Origin: Clostridium grantii DSM 8605
GTDB lineage: Bacteria > Bacillota > Clostridia > Clostridiales > Clostridiaceae
DNA: 64,000 nucleotides
Direction: 5' to 3'
Assembly (NCBI RefSeq): GCF_900129965.1
Contig: NZ_FQXM01000008.1
Location: forward strand, 106,318 to 170,317
Shown piece after piece: positions 34,615-43,640 of the stretch. The translations under genes and the position numbers were made by a program. The first letter of the stretch is position 1. Every line of letters begins with the position of its first letter. The notes below the pieces were generated by a model. The model ran no database searches, was not told the origin of the DNA, and was given only the letters and a program-made list of their open reading frames with translations.

Positions 34615-36105
34615 CTATTTTACTGCTTCATAGGAATATTTATTTCCAGCATTCCATAAAAGATATTCATCTACTCCATTTTCTTCAAGTGCTTTTATTT
34701 GTGCCTTTAACTCATTTTCACCATATTTTATATGTCCTTTTACCCAAGGAGCTGTAAAATCTTGGATCCAAGGTCTTATGATTGCCGGAGTTGCAACATT
34801 TCCATTTCTTCTAACTGCATCTTTTGTACTATAAAAAACTGTTCCATAAGGGTCTGCATCTGGAATAGGTATTTCATAAGTACCATTAGCATAATGAGAA
34901 GGATAAATCATAGGACATATATAATCAACAACATTACTAATAGCTTCCCAATATTGTCCTAGTGACATATCATTTGTAACTGATGCAACTAATCCATAAA
35001 TATCTGCACCAATATATACTTCATAAGGTTCAAGTTCCTTATGACCATACATTAAATATTCTTGTATAGCTTTAGCTTTAGATTCATTGTCATTATTTCT
35101 ATAATCTAACACTTTGTCCAATTTCCCACCATCAGAAGCTGGAAATCTCACATAATCAAATTGTATTTCATTAAATCCTGCTTCCGCTGCTTCTTTAGCT
35201 ACTGCTACATTATATTCCCAAAGATTTTTATCATAAGCTGAAACCCATGATAATTCATCAGAATTTTTAAATATTTCTCCAGTGTCCTTATAAACAATAG
35301 TTCTATCTGGATGAGCTTCTCCGTAAATAGGATCCTTAAAAGAAACAATTCTAGCTATAGCATAAATATTATGTTCTTTTAGTTTTTCAATGAAAGCTTT
35401 AATATCTTTTATAACTATATTATCATTGGCTTTTGGAGCAAATTTGTTAGCTGCATCAGTATAGAACAACATTTCTCCCCTATCATCCTTCACATCAATA
35501 ACAAAAGTATTTATTCCTGATTTTTCTGCTATATCTATAAGATAGTCAAAATTTTGACTTACAGTTGAAAATTTTGTCACATAAACCCCTTTAACTTTTA
35601 CTGGCTTATTATTTTCATATATTTTCTTATCTTGAGCAGAATACTCTAAATCTTTAAATTCTGGTGAAATTAATTCATATTTGTTAGAAACTACATAATC
35701 GGCGGAAATAAAACCTTGGGTATCTTCAAAGGATATTTTATACCAATGCCCATTTGTATCATCATTTATTTCTTCTTCCACAGTAACCGCCTCTCCTTTA
35801 AGAATCAATCCAACTTTCTTAGAATTTGAATTAGATTCTTCTCTAATAATTAAAGGATTAGCATTTATGTAAACTTCTTTTCCAATTATTGAATCATCGT
35901 TAGCAGTCTTTTGATCATCATTAGTAGATTCATCAATTTTAGTATCTTCCTTCTCTTCCGTAACCTCTTTATTATTATTTTCAATATTATTTTCAACAGA
36001 TGAATTATTTTGATTTTTTTGTGAGGTACTATTACTACATCCCATAAAATTTGTTGTTAATAAGGAAACTCCAATCATAAAAATCAGAACCTTAGTTTTT
36101 TTCAT
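34615..36105 (-). CDS. Lipoprotein with SH3b and DUF4015 glycoside-hydrolase-like domains
   Basis: 496 residues. Lipobox FMGC (about Cys23), then a low-complexity Asn/Glu linker (25-75), a bacterial SH3 domain (about 77-140, IIREESNSNSKKVGLILKGE), and a large DUF4015 domain (about 165-495: VKGVYVTKFS, IDVKDDRGEM, EIQFDYVRFPAS, YICPMIYPSHY). DUF4015 is a predicted TIM-barrel glycoside hydrolase. The SH3b domain should bind the cell wall, so a surface role on wall glycans is likely. The substrate is not known. Confidence 0.87.
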   Translation of the reverse strand: MKKTKVLIFMIGVSLLTTNFMGCSNSTSQKNQNNSSVENNIENNNKEVTEEKEDTKIDESTNDDQKTANDDSIIGKEVYINANPLIIREESNSNSKKVGLILKGEAVTVEEEINDDTNGHWYKISFEDTQGFISADYVVSNKYELISPEFKDLEYSAQDKKIYENNKPVKVKGVYVTKFSTVSQNFDYLIDIAEKSGINTFVIDVKDDRGEMLFYTDAANKFAPKANDNIVIKDIKAFIEKLKEHNIYAIARIVSFKDPIYGEAHPDRTIVYKDTGEIFKNSDELSWVSAYDKNLWEYNVAVAKEAAEAGFNEIQFDYVRFPASDGGKLDKVLDYRNNDNESKAKAIQEYLMYGHKELEPYEVYIGADIYGLVASVTNDMSLGQYWEAISNVVDYICPMIYPSHYANGTYEIPIPDADPYGTVFYSTKDAVRRNGNVATPAIIRPWIQDFTAPWVKGHIKYGENELKAQIKALEENGVDEYLLWNAGNKYSYEAVK

Positions 36106-36330
36106 AATATTCTCCTTTGCAAATTCATATTAGCTACTTTTTATTATATACTTAAATTTCACATAATTCATCATTTTTTTCACATTATTCCCCATAAAAA
36201 AGCAAGTAAAATTTTAATAAGTTCTCTCTAAATCAAATTTTATAGGTCAATAATTATTTTCTCCTTATAAAAAATTCAAATGCCTTGTAATAATACCCTT
36301 TTATTTAATAAAAATTCACTTTATATACAA

Positions 36331-36369
36331 ACAAAAAACAAAAGATTCAAATAACCTTTTGTTTTTTGT
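36331..36369 (-). terminator. Terminator after map
   Basis: ACAAAAAACAAAAG and its reverse complement (36356-36369) around an 11-base loop, running into Ts. Confidence 0.75.
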
Positions 36370-36378
36370 ATTATTGTG

Positions 36379-37245
36379 TTATTTTGTTAATATTTCGTAT
36401 CCATTTTCCGTTACTACAACAGTATGTTCCCATTGAGCAGACAACTTTTTATCTGCTGTTACCGCTGTCCATCCATCCTTTAACACTTTACATCTAAATG
36501 TACCTTGATTTATCATCGGTTCTACTGTAAAAACCATTCCTGGTAGTAAAATCATTCCATCACCTTTATTACCCACATGATCAACAAATGGTTCTTCATG
36601 GAATTTATGACCTATTCCATGCCCACCATATTCTCTAACAACCTGATAGCCTTCTTTCCTTGCATGCTTATTAATAGCAAATCCTATATCACCTAAAGTT
36701 GCAAAGGGCTTGATTTCATTCAATCCTACCTCAAGACATTCTTTAGCAACTTTTACTAATTTTCTTGCCTCTTCTGATGCATTTCCAACTATAAACATTC
36801 TACTAGCATCACCATAATATCCATTATATATGCTCGTAACATCGATATTTATTATATCCCCATCTTTTAATTTTCTATTCTCTGGTATTCCATGACACAC
36901 TACTTCATTAATCGAAGTACAAATACTTTTGGGAAAACCCATGTAATTTAATGGTGCCGGAATTGCGCCTAACTCCAATGTAAGTTTATGGGCAAAATCA
37001 TTTAGTTCATTAGTAGTGACCTCTTCTTTAATCAAATCACCTATTTTGTCTAGTACTATAGCTGTAATGTGAGAAGCTTTTCTTACCCCTTCTATTTCAT
37101 TTTCATTGAGAATAATATTTTTAGGTGGAACTAATTCACCCTTTTTCTCTAGTTGATCAATCAATTCATCCATTTCTAAATGACATCTTTTGTATTTTTT
37201 ACCACTTCCACACCAACACAAATCATTTCTTGATATTTCCTTCAT
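36379..37245 (-). CDS. map: Methionine aminopeptidase, type I, with SEC-C zinc motif
   Basis: 288 residues. N-terminal SEC-C zinc motif CWCGSGKKYKRCH, then the type Ib catalytic domain with metal ligands in DVTSIYNGYYGDASR, GHGIGHKFHEEP, FTVEPMI and QWEHTVVVTENG. It removes the initiator methionine from nascent proteins; the SEC-C motif probably helps it dock at the ribosome. The ATG lies just after AGAAGGTG. It stands alone, outside the ribosomal protein operon that often holds map, so it may be a second copy. Confidence 0.93.
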   Translation of the reverse strand: MKEISRNDLCWCGSGKKYKRCHLEMDELIDQLEKKGELVPPKNIILNENEIEGVRKASHITAIVLDKIGDLIKEEVTTNELNDFAHKLTLELGAIPAPLNYMGFPKSICTSINEVVCHGIPENRKLKDGDIINIDVTSIYNGYYGDASRMFIVGNASEEARKLVKVAKECLEVGLNEIKPFATLGDIGFAINKHARKEGYQVVREYGGHGIGHKFHEEPFVDHVGNKGDGMILLPGMVFTVEPMINQGTFRCKVLKDGWTAVTADKKLSAQWEHTVVVTENGYEILTK

Positions 37246-37431
37246 AAACACACCTTCTAACTAGTTTTCTTTTTCCAATATTTCTTTAGTCAATATTATT
37301 ATATTTTAGATTGACCTCATTGTCCAATATTTAATAATTAAAATTTATTTTCACGAAAAGCTTTTAATTATATAGAATAATGTATATAATATTAATAATA
37401 TTTAGGGGAAAAAATTTTAAGGGGGATATAA

Positions 37432-38631
37432 ATGGAATTAAATAAAAGAGTACAGAATCTTAAACCTTCTGCTATAAGAAAATTGCTTCCTTTTGCAGCA
37501 GAAGCTAAACAAAAGGGAAAAAAAGTTTATCATTTAAATATGGGGCAACCTGACATCAATACACCAAAAGAATTTTTTGAAGCTTTAAAAAATTATAATA
37601 CGGACGTAATATCCTATGCGCCTTCAAGCGGACATCCTGAACTAATATCAGAAGTAATAAAATATTATTCAAATTTAAATATTAGTTACAATACAGAAGA
37701 TGTTTTTGTAACAGTAGGTGGAAGTGAGGCCTTTTCTTTTGCTTTAATGGCTGTATGTAATGAATTAGATGAAGTTTTGATGCCTGAGCCTTATTATTCA
37801 AACTACAACACTTATATGCAATTATTAAATATAAAAGCCGTCCCTATAAAAACAAAAAGTGAAGATGGGTTCCATTTACCCTCAAGAAATGATATTGAAA
37901 AACTTATAACATCAAAAACAAAAGCAATTTTATTATCCAATCCTGGAAATCCAACTGGAACAGTTTATACTGTAGATGAAGTAAAAATGATTGCTGATAT
38001 TGCAAAAGACAATAATATTTTTGTGATTTCAGATGAAGTATATCGAGAATTTGTTTATGATAATCATCCTTATTTAAGTTTTGCATCATTAGATTATATA
38101 AAAGAAAATCTTATATTGATAGATAGTATTTCTAAGCGTTTTAGTACTTGTGGTGCTCGTATAGGATTTCTGCTTACTAAAAACAAAGAACTTCAATCTG
38201 CTTTTTTTCAGTTATGCCAAGCACGTTTAGCTGCTCCTATAGTTGAACAAATTGCTGCTACTGCTTTATATCAAACTCCAAAATCATATTTAGATTGTGT
38301 AATACATGAGTATGAAAAAAGAAGAGATTTAGTTTATGAATGCTTGTCCAACATAGAAGGTGTTTTTTGCAAAAAACCAGAAGGTGCTTTTTATATTATG
38401 GCCACATTACCTGTTGACAATGCCGAAAATTTTATCCAGTGGATGTTATTAGATTTTGATTACTGTAACGAAACACTTATGGTAGCACCAGCTTATGGAT
38501 TCTATTCAACAGATGGTTTGGGATTAAATCAAGTTAGAATCGCTTATGTTTTAAACGAAGAAGATTTAAAACGTTCAATGAAAATTTTATCTAAAGCCTT
38601 AGAAGAATATTCAACCAAATCAAAAAAATAA
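37432..38631 (+). CDS. Class I/II pyridoxal-phosphate aminotransferase
   Basis: 399 residues, fold type I, close to aspartate/aromatic aminotransferases: NMGQPDINTP, NPGNPTGTVY, SDEVYREF, the PLP lysine in DSISKRFSTCGARIG, and the C-terminal RIAYV. It moves an amino group between an amino acid and 2-oxoglutarate. The amino-acid preference cannot be read from the sequence. Start after AAGGGGG. Monocistronic with a strong terminator. Confidence 0.88.
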   Translation: MELNKRVQNLKPSAIRKLLPFAAEAKQKGKKVYHLNMGQPDINTPKEFFEALKNYNTDVISYAPSSGHPELISEVIKYYSNLNISYNTEDVFVTVGGSEAFSFALMAVCNELDEVLMPEPYYSNYNTYMQLLNIKAVPIKTKSEDGFHLPSRNDIEKLITSKTKAILLSNPGNPTGTVYTVDEVKMIADIAKDNNIFVISDEVYREFVYDNHPYLSFASLDYIKENLILIDSISKRFSTCGARIGFLLTKNKELQSAFFQLCQARLAAPIVEQIAATALYQTPKSYLDCVIHEYEKRRDLVYECLSNIEGVFCKKPEGAFYIMATLPVDNAENFIQWMLLDFDYCNETLMVAPAYGFYSTDGLGLNQVRIAYVLNEEDLKRSMKILSKALEEYSTKSKK

Positions 38632-38639
38632 ATATTTCT

Positions 38640-38673
38640 ACACTGTATAGTCTCTATACAGTGTTTTTTTTGT
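38640..38673 (+). terminator. Terminator after the aminotransferase gene
   Basis: ACACTGTATAG/CTATACAGTGT with a TCT loop and eight Ts. Confidence 0.92.
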
Positions 38674-38813
38674 TTTTTATAATTTTTTCATTGATACCTA
38701 TATTATTATATGTTATTATATAGATAATTCATTACCTAGTTTTTATAACTACGTATTAGCTTGGCTATATTCTCACATAAAGTAATTAACATTTCAATAA
38801 AGGAGGATTTATT

Positions 38814-39668
38814 TTGGAAAAGATAGCTTTAGTCGCAGATAGCGCTTCTGATTTAACCAAAGAACAAATAGAAAAATATAATGTTACTGTATTGCCTTTA
38901 AAAATAATATATAAAAATAATGAATATTTAGACGGTATAGATATAACCCCTGAAGAAGTCTACGAAAGACTGGAAGAGGAAATACCTTCAACATCATTAC
39001 CATCCCCTCAAGATATTGAGAATGTTTTCACAAAGTTAGAGAATGAAGGATATACTCATGTTATAGCAATCCCTTTAAGTTCTAATCTTTCTGGTACCTA
39101 TAACACAGTAAAACTAATCGCTGATAATCATCCAAAATTAACATCAACAATCTTTGATTCAAAATCATTAACCTTAGGAACAGGTTCATTAGTATTAGCT
39201 TGTGGAGAGATGCTTCAACAAGGAAAATCTTACAAAGAAATTGTAGAACAACTACCTTTAATGCGCGATAACGTTACTGTATATTATGTGGTAGATACTT
39301 TGAAATACTTAATAAAAGGTGGTAGAATAGGAAAGGTTTCTGGTACCATTGGTTCCCTTCTCAATTTAAAGCCTATTATTTCAATAGATAAAGATGGCGT
39401 TTATTATACTTATGCAAAAATAAGAGGAAAAAAACAAGCCACTAGCAAATTAATTTCCATTGCTGAAGAATCTTTAAAAAAAGGCAAAGCTAAAATTTGG
39501 ATAATGCATGGCGGTTGTTTAGACGAAGGAAAAGCCATACTTGAAAAATTTAAAAACATGCCAAATATTACTTCTTTAGAGTTTGGATGTATAAGTCCTG
39601 CTCTAGGAGTTCATACTGGAAAAGGATTAATTGGTTTGATTATAGCAAATGAGCCTTTTCATAACTAA
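38814..39668 (+). CDS. DegV-family fatty-acid-binding protein (second copy)
   Basis: 284 residues: VADSASDLT, TSLPSPQDIE, PLSSNLSGTYNT, DSKSLTLGTG, KGGRIGKVSG. Same role as the DegV at 33456-34346 but clearly divergent. The start codon is TTG, 8 bases after AAAGGAGG; the first in-frame ATG would remove much of the N-terminal domain. Its end shares a terminator with the convergent zinc-ribbon gene. Confidence 0.88.
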   Translation: MEKIALVADSASDLTKEQIEKYNVTVLPLKIIYKNNEYLDGIDITPEEVYERLEEEIPSTSLPSPQDIENVFTKLENEGYTHVIAIPLSSNLSGTYNTVKLIADNHPKLTSTIFDSKSLTLGTGSLVLACGEMLQQGKSYKEIVEQLPLMRDNVTVYYVVDTLKYLIKGGRIGKVSGTIGSLLNLKPIISIDKDGVYYTYAKIRGKKQATSKLISIAEESLKKGKAKIWIMHGGCLDEGKAILEKFKNMPNITSLEFGCISPALGVHTGKGLIGLIIANEPFHN

Positions 39669-39707
39669 AAAAACACAGACTCTTAATTATTCTGAGTCTG
39701 TGTTTTT
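39669..39707. terminator. Bidirectional terminator between degV and the zinc-ribbon gene
   Basis: AAACACAGACTC/GAGTCTGTGTTT with an 11-base loop. The stop codon of the minus-strand gene lies inside it. Confidence 0.88.
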
Positions 39708-39878
39708 ATTTTGTGCCATCATCATCTCTTGTTGTCTTCTAAATCTTTCTGGATCAATTTTAGGGAAATTTTCATCTACCTCTATTAATTCCCCTTTACA
39801 ATTTTCACAAATCATATCTGTCATTGAATTAGCAGTATACCACTTCGTATGACAGCTTGTACATTGTAATTTATACAT
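39687..39878 (-). CDS. Small zinc-ribbon protein, unknown
   Basis: 63 residues with two CxxC pairs (Cys6/9 in CTSC and Cys25/28 in CENC) that should bind one zinc, then a charged tail (PERFRRQQEMMMAQ). No specific family recognised. The final codons form part of the terminator hairpin. Confidence 0.65.
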   Translation of the reverse strand: MYKLQCTSCHTKWYTANSMTDMICENCKGELIEVDENFPKIDPERFRRQQEMMMAQNKNTDSE

Positions 39879-40038
39879 TAACTCATCCCCATCTGTATAC
39901 TCAAACTATAAATATTATACAACTTTTTCCTAATGAATTCAATCATTTATTTCCCATATAAAGAAATTTCTTTCTACAAAATTAGACATTATTTTTACAT
40001 TATCTGATAATTTTGCACCCACGTTCATTATATTAAAT

Positions 40039-40067
40039 TTGAATTAATATTTTTTTTCCTGTATAAT
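40039..40067 (+). promoter_or_regulatory. Promoter of hflKC
   Basis: -35 TTGAAT (40039-40044), a 17-base spacer and -10 TATAAT (40062-40067). Confidence 0.7.
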
Positions 40068-40105
40068 GGAAAAAAGTTATACAAATTTCTTAAGGGGGAA
40101 AGTCA

Positions 40106-41056
40106 ATGGTTAATAAAGTATTAAAAACTATGGCCTCTAGTTTTATTGCTCTAATATTAATTGTTCTTGCTTTATCTGGCATTTATACTGTTAAAACTGG
40201 GGAAGAAGCTGTGATTTTAAGATTTGGTGAATATGTTGACACAATAAATGAAGCTGGTCTAAAATGGCATATACCTATAATTGATACCGTGCTAAAGGCT
40301 AATTTAAATGAATCTAAACGATTAGAATTCGGATTTTATACTACCAACCCAGGAAATTCTAAAAATCAAGCTACTTACTCATCAAATGAAAATGAATCTT
40401 TGATGCTTACTGGAGATGAAAACTTAGTAAATGTTGAAACTATAATACAATATAAAATAAAAAGTGCTAAAGAGTATTACTTTAACGTAGACGATCAAAT
40501 TCAAACCTTATCTATAATAACCCAGTCTACCATAAGAAGAGTTGTCGCATCTCATTTACTGGATGAGGTACTAACAGACAATAAATTTGGAATTCAGCAA
40601 GAAATAAAAGACGACCTTCAAGAAACTTGTGATAAATATGGCCTTGGAATTGCAATAACTGCTATTCAGCTTCAAGACGTTAATCCACCTCTTGAAGTTG
40701 ATGCTGCTTTTAAAGATGTTGCTTCAGCAAGAGAAGATAAAACTAGCTATATCAACGAAGCTAATAGTTATAAAAATGAAGTTATTCCAACTGCAAGAGG
40801 AAATGCTGCTGAAATGATAAATATGGCTTTAGGCTATAAAGAACAGCGAATAGAAGAAGCTAAAGGGGATGTAGCTAATTTTACCCAAGTTCTTCAAAAA
40901 TACAATGATGGTAAAAGTGTAACAAGAACTCGTATGTATTTAGAAACATTGGAAGAAATACTCCCTGGTGTAGAAAAATATATAGTTGATGAAAAAGGCA
41001 ATACCGTTAACATTTTACCGTTGGGTGAATCATCTGTAATTCCGACTACTGATTAA
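40106..41056 (+). CDS. hflK: SPFH/band 7 protein, HflK-like
   Basis: 316 residues: an N-terminal membrane helix (about 9-29), then the SPFH domain (GEEAVILRFGEYVDTINEAGLKWHIP) and a C-terminal helical region (AREDKTSYINEANSYKNEVIP). HflK pairs with HflC in a membrane cage around the FtsH protease and limits its access to substrates. The next gene, 12 bases on, encodes an HflC-like partner. Start after AAGGGGG. Confidence 0.87.
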   Translation: MVNKVLKTMASSFIALILIVLALSGIYTVKTGEEAVILRFGEYVDTINEAGLKWHIPIIDTVLKANLNESKRLEFGFYTTNPGNSKNQATYSSNENESLMLTGDENLVNVETIIQYKIKSAKEYYFNVDDQIQTLSIITQSTIRRVVASHLLDEVLTDNKFGIQQEIKDDLQETCDKYGLGIAITAIQLQDVNPPLEVDAAFKDVASAREDKTSYINEANSYKNEVIPTARGNAAEMINMALGYKEQRIEEAKGDVANFTQVLQKYNDGKSVTRTRMYLETLEEILPGVEKYIVDEKGNTVNILPLGESSVIPTTD

Positions 41057-41068
41057 AGGAGGCTTAAA

Positions 41069-42061
41069 ATGATTATAAATATAAAAAAGTTAAATACTAT
41101 TGAAACAGGAAAAAATATAGATCAAAAAATAAATAAATCATCACTAGTAACAATTATTTTCATACTTTTAGGATTAATTATTTTTAGTGCTTCTACTTTT
41201 ACTGTGGAAGAATTTAATGGAGCTACAGTTACAAGATTTGGGAAAGTCACAAAACTTATAGTTAATGAAAAAACTCCAGAAATCATGGATTCTATACAAG
41301 ATAATTCCAAATACCAAAATATTAAAGTGACTGATAAAAAAGGATTATTCTTTAAAGTTCCTTTTATCGATAGTGTAACAAAGTATAGCTCGAAACTTCT
41401 TACTTACGATACCTCTGCTAGAGAGGTTACAACTAAAGATAAGAAAAAATTAATTTTAGATAATAATGCACAATGGCAAATTGTAAATCCGCTTTTATTT
41501 AGGATTTCTATGGGAAATGAGACAAATGCTCATACTAGACTTGATGATATCCTTTATTCAAAAATCAATGAAAAAATTGGACAAACTGAAGCTCATGTTT
41601 TAATTTCAGATAAAGATTATACTTCTAATATGCTAGATGAATGTGTAACTGATATAAATAAAAGTGTTTCTTCTTATGGAATAAAAGTTGTTGACATAAA
41701 AATCAAACGAACAGATCTACCTTCTGAAAATAGTGAAAATATATTTAATAGAATGAAAACAGAAAGAGAACAAAAAGCTAAAGAATATAGGTCTGAAGGG
41801 AAAGAAGAAGCCCAAAAGATACGCTCTGAAGCTGATAAGGAAGCCAAAATACTTGAAGCTAAAGCTTATGCTGAAGCTGAAACAATTAAAGGAGAAGGAG
41901 ATGCTGAAGCTACCCATATATATAACTTAGCTTATAATCAAGACCCAGAATTCTATGAATTTTATAGAACACTTCAAACCTACAAAAAAACACTATCCAG
42001 TAAAACTAAAATTATAATAGATTCAAATTCTCCTTTTGCAAAATATTTATTTGGACAATAA
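41069..42061 (+). CDS. hflC: SPFH/band 7 protein, HflC-like
   Basis: 330 residues: a membrane helix (about 27-47), the SPFH domain, then the HflC-typical long helix KTEREQKAKEYRSEGKEEAQ with alanine/glutamate repeats and GEGDAEATHIY, ending in FYRTLQTYKKTL. Partner of the preceding HflK. The N-terminal 25 residues before the helix are longer than usual. Operon end at a terminator. Confidence 0.88.
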   Translation: MIINIKKLNTIETGKNIDQKINKSSLVTIIFILLGLIIFSASTFTVEEFNGATVTRFGKVTKLIVNEKTPEIMDSIQDNSKYQNIKVTDKKGLFFKVPFIDSVTKYSSKLLTYDTSAREVTTKDKKKLILDNNAQWQIVNPLLFRISMGNETNAHTRLDDILYSKINEKIGQTEAHVLISDKDYTSNMLDECVTDINKSVSSYGIKVVDIKIKRTDLPSENSENIFNRMKTEREQKAKEYRSEGKEEAQKIRSEADKEAKILEAKAYAEAETIKGEGDAEATHIYNLAYNQDPEFYEFYRTLQTYKKTLSSKTKIIIDSNSPFAKYLFGQ

Positions 42062-42106
42062 CTTCAATTTATTTTAACATAAGTTTGAAATAACTATTTA
42101 AAGAAC

Positions 42107-42143
42107 AAAAAGGTATTGAAGTAAACTTCAATACCTTTTTTTA
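42107..42143. terminator. Bidirectional terminator between hflC and the rubredoxin gene
   Basis: AAAAAGGTATTGAAG/CTTCAATACCTTTTT with a TAAA loop. Confidence 0.92.
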
Positions 42144-42305
42144 TTATTCTTCTACTTCAAATAAATCTTTACCTACTCCACATAGTGGACAAACCCACTC
42201 TTCTGGAACTTCAGCAAAAGATGTTCCTGCTTCTACATCATTATCAGGATCTCCTTCTGTTGGATCATAAACATAACCACAAACAGTACAAATGTATTTT
42301 TCCAT
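42144..42305 (-). CDS. Rubredoxin
   Basis: 53 residues read directly from the minus strand: MEKYICTVCGYVYDP at the start and EEWVCPLCGVGKDLFE near the end. The four iron-binding cysteines are Cys6, Cys9, Cys39 and Cys42 in two CxxCG motifs, and the aromatic residues are conserved. Rubredoxin carries single electrons, often to rubrerythrin or oxygen-scavenging enzymes in anaerobes. ATG start 7 bases after GGAGG. Monocistronic. Confidence 0.97.
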   Translation of the reverse strand: MEKYICTVCGYVYDPTEGDPDNDVEAGTSFAEVPEEWVCPLCGVGKDLFEVEE

Positions 42306-42494
42306 ATAAATAGCCTCCCAATAGTATCAATTATTATTTAATAATAAATAATTAATGTAATTATAATATAGTTATTTAACAATATCAAGTATTTTATATT
42401 AATTACTATATTTTTTTGGTTAATTTTTCTCATATCCAGATCTATATTGCAATAATATTATATAATAATAAAACTTTAATATAGAAGGTGGATT

Positions 42495-42623
42495 ATGGAA
42501 ACAAGGCTTATTATGCCCTTAACCGAATTTATTATTTCGTTTTGTTTTGCTTTTTTGTGTGGTTTAAGTACTGGAATTTGGATTTCACTAAAAGTAAAGA
42601 AAACTAACTCAACCAAAAAATAA
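42495..42623 (+). CDS. Very small membrane protein, unknown
   Basis: 42 residues: METRLIMPL, one hydrophobic helix (about 9-32, FIISFCFAFLCGLSTGIWI), then a lysine-rich tail (KVKKTNSTKK). The ribosome binding site GAAGGTGG is well placed and an AT-rich promoter-like region lies upstream. The pattern fits a genuine single-pass small protein, but no family is recognised. Confidence 0.55.
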   Translation: METRLIMPLTEFIISFCFAFLCGLSTGIWISLKVKKTNSTKK

Positions 42624-42631
42624 AATATTCA

Positions 42632-43501
42632 TTAAATAGTCCTTTGAACTTTAGTTTTTCCTTTGATAGGTTTTCTATAAGCTCTTACTAAAATTGCTAT
42701 TAAAACAATAGATCCTCCTAATATCGCCCAAATGCCTGGAATTTCACCAATAAATAAAAATACCCAAACTGGATTTAAAATTGGTTCAATCATAGGTATT
42801 AAAACTGCATCTATGGCTGGTACATTTTTTACTGCTTTTGAATAAAAAACATAGGGCAATCCTATTTGTAAAGTTCCAAGTAAAAACATACCCAGCCAAC
42901 TTTTTCCATCAGGCATGCTTTGGAATATAAAAGGTACTGCAAATAAAGTAGTTAATATATTTCCCCAAAACATACTTTGAAGAGGGTCCTCTTCATGTCC
43001 AAGTTTCATAAAAATAACCATAAAAGCAAAACTTACACCACTTAAAATTCCTAATATATTCCCAATGTAATTACCTACCGTTAAATTATCTATAAAAAAT
43101 AATATCATTCCACCTATAATTGCAAAAATACAAATCCAATCTTTTAAACCAACTTTTTCTTTCAATATCCACGCGCCAAAAATCCCCACATATATAGGCG
43201 CAGTATATTGCAATAATATTGCATTAGCTGCAGTAGTCATTTTAGTAGAGCAAACGAATAAAGTAAGCATGCTAGCATAAAAAAAAGCTGCAAAGAATTT
43301 TTTGTAAGAAAACTTAAAGTTAGGTTTTTTAATAACACCTAAAATAAACATTGCCGCAAATAAGCTTCTCATTCCTGCTATAGCAATAGAATTCCAATTT
43401 ATTAATTTTATTAATACTCCCCCAAAGCTCCATAATGTAGCAGCAATCACTAAATAAATATTATATCTAACTCTATCACTTATATGAATTTTTTCTGTCA
43501 T
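42632..43501 (-). CDS. EamA/DMT-superfamily transporter
   Basis: 289 residues, ten membrane helices as two EamA repeats (RSLFAAMFILGV and LQYTAPIYVGIFGAWILKEKV in the first; PMIEPILNPVWVFLFIGEIPG in the second). Such carriers export metabolites or amino acids; the substrate cannot be told. Its promoter side carries a degenerate copy of the 104-bp hairpin repeat. Confidence 0.87.
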   Translation of the reverse strand: MTEKIHISDRVRYNIYLVIAATLWSFGGVLIKLINWNSIAIAGMRSLFAAMFILGVIKKPNFKFSYKKFFAAFFYASMLTLFVCSTKMTTAANAILLQYTAPIYVGIFGAWILKEKVGLKDWICIFAIIGGMILFFIDNLTVGNYIGNILGILSGVSFAFMVIFMKLGHEEDPLQSMFWGNILTTLFAVPFIFQSMPDGKSWLGMFLLGTLQIGLPYVFYSKAVKNVPAIDAVLIPMIEPILNPVWVFLFIGEIPGIWAILGGSIVLIAILVRAYRKPIKGKTKVQRTI

Positions 43502-43512
43502 AATAATAGTTC

Positions 43513-43630
43513 TCCATCCCAGTTATATATTTTCGATTTCTTATAGTTCTTTCATTTCAACTGATACTTTGTACTTGTCCAAAAACTCTAAAAAAGGTTT
43601 TATACAAATATAAATTAAGCTTCACAATGA
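43513..43630 (-). repeat. Degenerate copy of the 104-bp hairpin repeat (R4)
   Basis: Inverted relative to R1-R3. Aligned blocks: CATCCCAGTT, CAACTGATACTTTGTAC, TTGTCCAAAAACTC, TTTTATACAAATATAAATTA and AGCTTCACAATG. About 30 extra bases follow the first end, and the other end has lost its terminal GGGATTCC. It lies upstream of the EamA gene and downstream of the histidine kinase gene. Confidence 0.6.
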
Positions 43631-43640
43631 AAAACACATA

